The position numbers and the translations under genes are program-made. The notes beneath the pieces were generated by a model, which worked only from the letters and a program-made list of their open reading frames with translations, did not search any database and was not told where the DNA came from. DNA of 64,000 nucleotides from Phosphoribacter sp037045045 (GTDB taxonomy: Bacteria > Actinomycetota > Actinomycetes > Actinomycetales > Dermatophilaceae). Shown here piece by piece: positions 59,895 to 64,000 of this stretch (within the stretch, counting starts at the first letter, position 1; every line of letters starts with the position of its first letter). Where the stretch lies: contig JBAOHL010000003.1 in NCBI GenBank assembly GCA_037045045.1, positions 496,001 to 560,000 on the forward strand, written 5' to 3'.

Positions 59895-60806
59895 TCAGCG
59901 ACCGACCGGGGTGATCCGGGCGGCGGCCTCGACGAGGTCGGCGAGGGCCTCGACGGCACCCGGCTCGGCGACGTTGTCCATCCCGAGGATCGCGTGGTCG
60001 GTGCCGATCTCGGCAAGGCGCCCGAGCCGGTCGAGCGCCTCGGCCAGCGAGGGAGAGCCGCCCCCGGACGTCGAGCGGGCCTCGCCGAGGGGCAGGCGGG
60101 TGAGGACCGTTTTCTCGATCTGTCCGTAGTCGCGACCGACGGCGGCGCAGTGCTCGGCGAGCACGTCGTACTTCGCCTTGACCGCCTCCGGTCCCATGTC
60201 GAAGATGTTGCACGCGTCGGCGTATCGGGCGACCAGGCGCAGCGTCTTCTTCTCCCCGCCCCCGCCGACGAGGATCGGCGGGTGCGGCCGGCTAAGCGCC
60301 GGCGGGACGTTGAGTGGCCGGTCGAGGGTGTAGTGCCCACCGGCATACGGACGCTCGTCCCCGGACCACATCTGCCGGGCGATCTGGAGGGTCTGCTCGA
60401 GGCGCTCGAACCGCTCCCCGAGCGGCGGGTAGGGCACGCCGAGTCCGAGGTGTTCCTCCTCGTTCCAGGCGGCGCCGACGCCGAAGTAGGCCCGCCCGCC
60501 GGAGAGCACGTCGAGGGTCGTCACGGTCTTGACGAGCACGCCCGGGTGCCGATACGTCACGCCCGTGACGAGGGTGCCCAGCCGGATCCGTTCGGTCTGA
60601 CCGGCCGCATAGGCCAGCGCCGAGTAACCCTCGAGCATGGGGTGCTCCGGCGGGCCGATCATGGCGATCTGGAAGAAGTGGTCCATCACCCAGAGCGAGT
60701 ACAGACCCGCCTGGTCGGCGTCGCGAGCGATCCGACCGAACGTCGGGCCGATCGATTCGGTGCCGCCGGGCCAGTCGAACGAGGAGACCTGCAAACCGAT
60801 GCGCAT
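59895..60806 (-). CDS. LLM-class F420-dependent oxidoreductase
   Basis: 303-residue luciferase-like TIM barrel. The N-terminus MRIGLQVSSFDWPGG, the strand SLWVMDHFFQI, the motifs RIRLGTLVTGVTYRHPGVLV, RAYFGVGAAWNEEEHLGLGV and the glycine-rich HPPILVGGGGEKKTLRLVA are those of the F420-type actinobacterial group. The flavin analogue (F420 or FMN) cannot be decided by eye. The ATG at 60806 is divergent from the 2H phosphoesterase gene. Confidence 0.9.
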   Translation of the reverse strand: MRIGLQVSSFDWPGGTESIGPTFGRIARDADQAGLYSLWVMDHFFQIAMIGPPEHPMLEGYSALAYAAGQTERIRLGTLVTGVTYRHPGVLVKTVTTLDVLSGGRAYFGVGAAWNEEEHLGLGVPYPPLGERFERLEQTLQIARQMWSGDERPYAGGHYTLDRPLNVPPALSRPHPPILVGGGGEKKTLRLVARYADACNIFDMGPEAVKAKYDVLAEHCAAVGRDYGQIEKTVLTRLPLGEARSTSGGGSPSLAEALDRLGRLAEIGTDHAILGMDNVAEPGAVEALADLVEAAARITPVGR

Positions 60807-60836
60807 GCCCACCAGTGTGCTGACACAGTGGGCGGC

Positions 60837-61403
60837 GTGGCCCACAGCGTACTCGTCGTCCCGGTCTGTGAGATGGAGCCGCTTATCCGGTCGCGACACG
60901 AGTTCTACGACACCGACTATGTCTCGGACGATCCGAGCTTCGCCCACGCGCACGTCACCGCACTCGGACCCTTCGTGCCCCTCGCGGATCTCACGCCTGG
61001 CGTCGTGGCCGCCGTCACCGCGGTTTGTGCGTCGACCGCCTCCTTCGAGTTCTCGTTGACTCGAGTGGCGACCTTCCCCTCCGGGATCATCCACCTCGTC
61101 CCCGAACCGGAAGAACCTTTCCGGGCCCTGACCCGCGCGCTGTGGCACGCCTTCCCGGCATACCCCCCGTATGCCGGTCAGTACGGCGAGGTCGCCCCGC
61201 ACCTCACCGTCGACGCCCTCGGGCCGGGCGTCGACGAAGACGTGGTCAACGGATGGCTAGCCGGGCGCCTTCCCGTCCGGTGCACCGCCGAGCAGGTCCG
61301 GCTCTCGTGGTACGACCCGGGAGCCTGCCGGACGGTGCACAGTTTCCCGCTGGGCGGCGCCGCGTCGGGGAACCGCCACCCGAAGCGTGACGTCGAAGCG
61401 TAG
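60837..61403 (+). CDS. 2'-5' RNA ligase/2H phosphoesterase family protein
   Basis: 188 residues with the two HxT motifs of 2H phosphoesterases: HAHVTALGPF (about residue 39) and APHLTVDALG (about residue 121). It resembles cyclic phosphodiesterase/RNA ligase-like enzymes acting on 2',3'-cyclic phosphate or 2'-5' RNA ends; the natural substrate is unknown. The start is GTG 60837. Within the gene a perfect inverted pair of CCGGCATAC/GTATGCCGG (about 61154-61176) encodes PAYPPYAG. Confidence 0.88.
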   Translation: MAHSVLVVPVCEMEPLIRSRHEFYDTDYVSDDPSFAHAHVTALGPFVPLADLTPGVVAAVTAVCASTASFEFSLTRVATFPSGIIHLVPEPEEPFRALTRALWHAFPAYPPYAGQYGEVAPHLTVDALGPGVDEDVVNGWLAGRLPVRCTAEQVRLSWYDPGACRTVHSFPLGGAASGNRHPKRDVEA

Positions 61404-61488
61404 GTCGCCACAGAAGCGACACACTCGGCCGCGGTCGGCATAGAGACGTCGGCGGCGCCATCGGAGGATTGAGGGGGTCAGGGCAAAC

Positions 61489-61803
61489 GTGCTGTTCTGG
61501 GGCTGGGGCCGCGCGTCGGTTAATCGGCAGGTTTCGCCGCAGCACGCGGTGATCCTCACCTATCGGTACTTCCATCTCATGTTCGCCTTCACGATGACGC
61601 ACGGGTACACCTACCTGTTAGCCACCTTGACCGATCAGGGGTGGGCGACCCGCCCGATCAGCACCCCGGAAGCCCAGCAGATACTCGGAGCCCAGCCCCT
61701 CGCGCCGAGCACGTGGAAGAGGTTCAGCCTGTTCGGTCTGCTCGGGGTCATCGCGCTGCTCGTCGCGTTCTCCGTTCTCACGTCCGCGTTGCGCCGGCGC
61801 TGA
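61489..61803 (+). CDS. Small membrane protein, unrecognised
   Basis: 104 residues from GTG 61489. A His/Tyr/Phe-rich hydrophobic segment (about residues 22-45; TYRYFHLMFAFTMTHGYTYL) and a C-terminal helix (LFGLLGVIALLVAFSVLTSA) suggest two transmembrane segments joined by a polar loop of about 35 residues, ending in RRR. I recognise no family. The codon pattern and helices look coding, but no strong ribosome site supports it. It converges with ettA across a 21-bp repeat array. Confidence 0.5.
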   Translation: MLFWGWGRASVNRQVSPQHAVILTYRYFHLMFAFTMTHGYTYLLATLTDQGWATRPISTPEAQQILGAQPLAPSTWKRFSLFGLLGVIALLVAFSVLTSALRRR

Positions 61804-61881
61804 CGGGTCGATCGACTAGTCCCCCGGTTCGATCTTCTGCTCGCCCGGGTCGATCGACGACTCGCCCGGGTCAGTCGCGGG
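61804..61881. repeat. 21-bp tandem repeat, about 3.5 copies
   Basis: Units beginning CGGGTCGATCGAC(GACTCGCC) at 61804, 61825, 61846 and 61867, with substitutions in the second. The array fills the convergent gap and its last unit overlaps the final codons of ettA (stop at 61871). It is the shortest of the window's intergenic minisatellites. Confidence 0.75.
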
Positions 61882-63553
61882 TGAGCTTGCGGTAGGTCAC
61901 CCGGTGCGGGCGGGCCGCCTCCTCGCCGAGCCGTTCGACCTTGTTCTTCTCGTAGGCCTCGAAGTTGCCCTCGAACCAGTACCAGCGCGCCGGGTTCTCC
62001 TCGTCGCCCTCGTAGGCGAGGATGTGCGTCGCCACCCGGTCGAGGAACCACCGGTCGTGGCTGATGACCACCGCACACCCGGGGAACTCCAGCAGGGCGT
62101 TCTCCAGCGACGCGAGGGTCTCGACGTCGAGGTCGTTGGTCGGTTCGTCGAGCAACAGCAGGTTGCCGCCCTGCTTGAGGGTCAGGGCGAGGTTGAGCCG
62201 GTTACGCTCTCCGCCGGAGAGCACCCCCGCGGGCTTCTGTTGGTCCGGGCCCTTGAAGCCGAACTGCGAGACGTAGGCACGCGACGGAATCTCGACGTTG
62301 CCGACCTTGATGTGGTCCAGCCCGTCGGAGACAACCTCCCAGAGCGTCTTGCTGGGGTCCAGGCCCTCGCGCGCCTGGTCGACGTAGGAGATCTTCACGG
62401 TGTCGCCGACACGCACCGAGCCGGCATCGGGCTCCTCGAGTCCGACGATGGTCTTGAACAGTGTTGTCTTGCCGACCCCGTTGGGGCCGATGACGCCGAC
62501 GATGCCGTTGCGCGGCAACGTGAATGAAAGCCCGTCGATGAGGACCCGGTCGCCGAACCCCTTGCGCAGGTCCTTGACCTCGATGACCTGTGAACCCAGG
62601 CGCGGCCCTGCGGGGATGGCGATCTCCTCGAAATCGAGTTTGCGGGTGCGCTCAGCCTCGTTGGCCATCTCCTCGTAGCGGGCCAGTCGGGACTTCGACT
62701 TCGTCTGCCGGGCCTTGGCGTTCGAGCGCACCCACTCGAGTTCGCTGGCCAGTCGTTTGGCGAGCTTGGCGTCCTTCTTGCCTTGGATCTGTAGCCGCTC
62801 GGACTTCTTCTCCAGGTACGTCGTGTAGTTGCCCTCGTAGGGGTAGAGGCGGCCCCGGTCGACCTCGGCGATCCACTGGGCGACGTTGTCGAGGAAGTAC
62901 CGGTCGTGGGTGACGGCCAACACCGCCCCGGGGTATTGGGCCAGGTGCTGTTCGAGCCACTGCACCGACTCCGCGTCGAGGTGGTTGGTCGGCTCGTCGA
63001 GCAACAGCAAGTCCGGTTTCTGCAGAAGCAGCTTGCACAAGGCGACCCGGCGCCGCTCGCCTCCCGAGAGGAGGCTGACGTCGGCGTCGGCCGGAGGGCA
63101 GCGCAAGGCATCCATGGCCTGCTCGAGTTGGCTGTCGAGGTCCCACGCGTCGGCATGGTCGATGTCGTCCTGCAGCGTGGCCATCTCGTTGCCGAGAGCC
63201 TCGTAGTCGGCGTCTGGTTCGGCCATCTCCAGGGCGATCTGGTGGTAGCGATCAAGCTTGGCCTTGATCTCGCCAGCGCCCTCTTCGACGTTGCCGAGCA
63301 CCGACTTGGCCTCGTTGAGCGCCGGCTCCTGCTGGAGGATGCCGACGGTGTATCCCGGGGACAGTCGGGCCTCGCCGTTGGAGGGTTGGTCGAGCCCGGC
63401 CATGATCTTGAGGATGGTCGACTTGCCCGCTCCGTTGGGGCCGACGACACCGATCTTGGCGGTTGGGAAGAAGGCCATCGTCACGTCGTCGAGGATCAGC
63501 TTGTCGCCGACCGCCTTGCGCGCCTTGGTCATGGTGTAGATGAACTCGGCCAT
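61871..63553 (-). CDS. ettA: Energy-dependent translational throttle protein (ABC-F ATPase)
   Basis: 560-residue ABC-F protein that binds the ribosomal E site and gates initiation according to ATP/ADP. It carries two ATPase domains: Walker A GVVGPNGAGKSTILKIMAGL and GVIGPNGVGKTTLFKTIVGL; signatures LLSGGERRRVALCKLLLQ and LSGGERNRLNLALTL; Walker B LLLLDEPTNHLDAESV and LLLLDEPTNDLDVETL. The arm insertion and a basic linker (AKRLASELEWVRSNAKARQT) fit EttA rather than Uup. The ATG at 63553 begins AEFIYTMTKARKAVGDKLIL. Confidence 0.94.
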   Translation of the reverse strand: MAEFIYTMTKARKAVGDKLILDDVTMAFFPTAKIGVVGPNGAGKSTILKIMAGLDQPSNGEARLSPGYTVGILQQEPALNEAKSVLGNVEEGAGEIKAKLDRYHQIALEMAEPDADYEALGNEMATLQDDIDHADAWDLDSQLEQAMDALRCPPADADVSLLSGGERRRVALCKLLLQKPDLLLLDEPTNHLDAESVQWLEQHLAQYPGAVLAVTHDRYFLDNVAQWIAEVDRGRLYPYEGNYTTYLEKKSERLQIQGKKDAKLAKRLASELEWVRSNAKARQTKSKSRLARYEEMANEAERTRKLDFEEIAIPAGPRLGSQVIEVKDLRKGFGDRVLIDGLSFTLPRNGIVGVIGPNGVGKTTLFKTIVGLEEPDAGSVRVGDTVKISYVDQAREGLDPSKTLWEVVSDGLDHIKVGNVEIPSRAYVSQFGFKGPDQQKPAGVLSGGERNRLNLALTLKQGGNLLLLDEPTNDLDVETLASLENALLEFPGCAVVISHDRWFLDRVATHILAYEGDEENPARWYWFEGNFEAYEKNKVERLGEEAARPHRVTYRKLTRD

Positions 63554-63616
63554 GCGCGGAAGGCTATCCGCCAGCTCGTGGGCCTACCCAATCGGCTCCG
63601 CCCGGCTCGACCAGCC

Positions 63617-64000
63617 CTACCCGGCGCGAGCGACGACGTAGTCGTCGGTCTGGGGATCGCCCGGCTGCACGGCCGCGTGTGGGTCGGCGCAGGCCGAGTC
63701 ATCGAACGGGGCGGGCGCGTCCCGGTTCTCGCCGGCCGGGTTGCCCGCCGCGTGGATCGCCTCCTGGACCTCGGCGTCCCTCAGGGGGTCGGTGACGCCG
63801 AGGCCGCCAGGGGGTCGGACGGAGCGCACGAACGTCGTGTGCCCCCACGTGAGATCGTGCCCGGCGTTGTAGGCCTCGACATCGACGGAGGTCGAGGCGA
63901 CGTTGTCCTTGGTGAGGTACTGGTTCACCCGTAGCCGCCCGTAGATCAGGACCCGCTGACCCCGACTGAAGCTCGCCTCGAGGTTGGCGGCCAAGCCGTT
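63617..64000 (-). CDS. ssb: Single-stranded DNA-binding protein, C-terminal part (cut by window edge)
   Basis: The visible 127 residues contain the second half of an SSB OB fold (LAANLEASFSRGQRVLIYGR, then LRVNQYLTKDNVASTSVDVE and NAGHDLTWGHTTF) and a Pro/Ala/Asp-rich tail. The frame is open to the window edge, so the true start lies beyond 64000. The C-terminus ends VVARAG and lacks the acidic DDDIPF-like tip through which the main SSB binds partners. It is therefore probably a second SSB (SsbB/paralogue type) rather than the replicative one. Confidence 0.82.
   Translation of the reverse strand, partial: NGLAANLEASFSRGQRVLIYGRLRVNQYLTKDNVASTSVDVEAYNAGHDLTWGHTTFVRSVRPPGGLGVTDPLRDAEVQEAIHAAGNPAGENRDAPAPFDDSACADPHAAVQPGDPQTDDYVVARAG

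Overview
The window is high-GC DNA (about 70% by impression) from an actinobacterium. The gene content fits the order Micrococcales (Dermatophilaceae/Intrasporangiaceae type), but that rank is inferred. Supporting points are a WhiB1 protein next to a PdtaS-type sensor kinase, a Kgd-type 2-oxoglutarate enzyme, a roughly 180 kDa NAD-glutamate dehydrogenase, an F420-type LLM oxidoreductase and a Rho with a long disordered insertion. Genes are dense, GTG starts are common and 1- to 4-base overlaps recur.

Layout. (1) 1-20.2 kb, all on the minus strand: lysA-hom-thrC-thrB-rho-rpmE-prfA-prmC-tsaC-glyA-wecA/tagO-atpI-atpB-E-F-H-A-G-D, with the window ending inside atpD. From memory, this order matches the classic actinobacterial (Mycobacterium) block. 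It links Lys/Thr synthesis, transcription termination, translation release and threonylcarbamoyl-tRNA synthesis to the F1Fo ATP synthase. (2) 19.7-22.9 kb: a stand-alone response-regulator receiver, a tRNA-Arg(CCG) gene, and two tandem, apparently identical IS481-family elements inserted exactly at the 3' end of the tRNA. (3) 22.9-29.7 kb: a pair of CNNM/CBS membrane proteins, an ABC exporter whose ATPase frame runs through the permease gene, a DinB-fold protein, and a polyferredoxin membrane protein with its small partner. (4) 30-38.4 kb: kgd, a NUDIX hydrolase, a DUF6104 protein, an SGNH hydrolase, a DUF4097-PadR operon with putative operators, and gltA. (5) 38.4-47.4 kb: minisatellites, whiB1, pdtaS and gdh. 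(6) 47.4-64 kb: two small unrecognised proteins, DUF2505, pruA, gpsA, GDPD, an MFS permease, two thioesterases, two SDRs, an acyl-CoA dehydrogenase with a divergent TetR regulator and a palindromic operator, an AEC permease, an LLM oxidoreductase, a 2H phosphoesterase, ettA and a truncated ssb-like gene.

Three features stand out. The octamer CGGCATAC (reverse complement GTATGCCG) occurs about 55 times by eye count, against roughly 2-3 expected by composition. It is absent from the IS copies and it dictates rare codons inside genes. Five unrelated intergenic minisatellite arrays (units of 46, about 103, about 31, 15/16 and 21 bp) lie within 35 kb. The IS481 pair targets a tRNA 3' end in the manner of an integrase attachment site and carries its tnp stop codon in the loop of a perfect terminator hairpin. 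Energy and central carbon functions are unusually concentrated here (ATP synthase, Kgd, citrate synthase, Gdh, PruA). All start choices and motif positions were read by eye; no database search was run.
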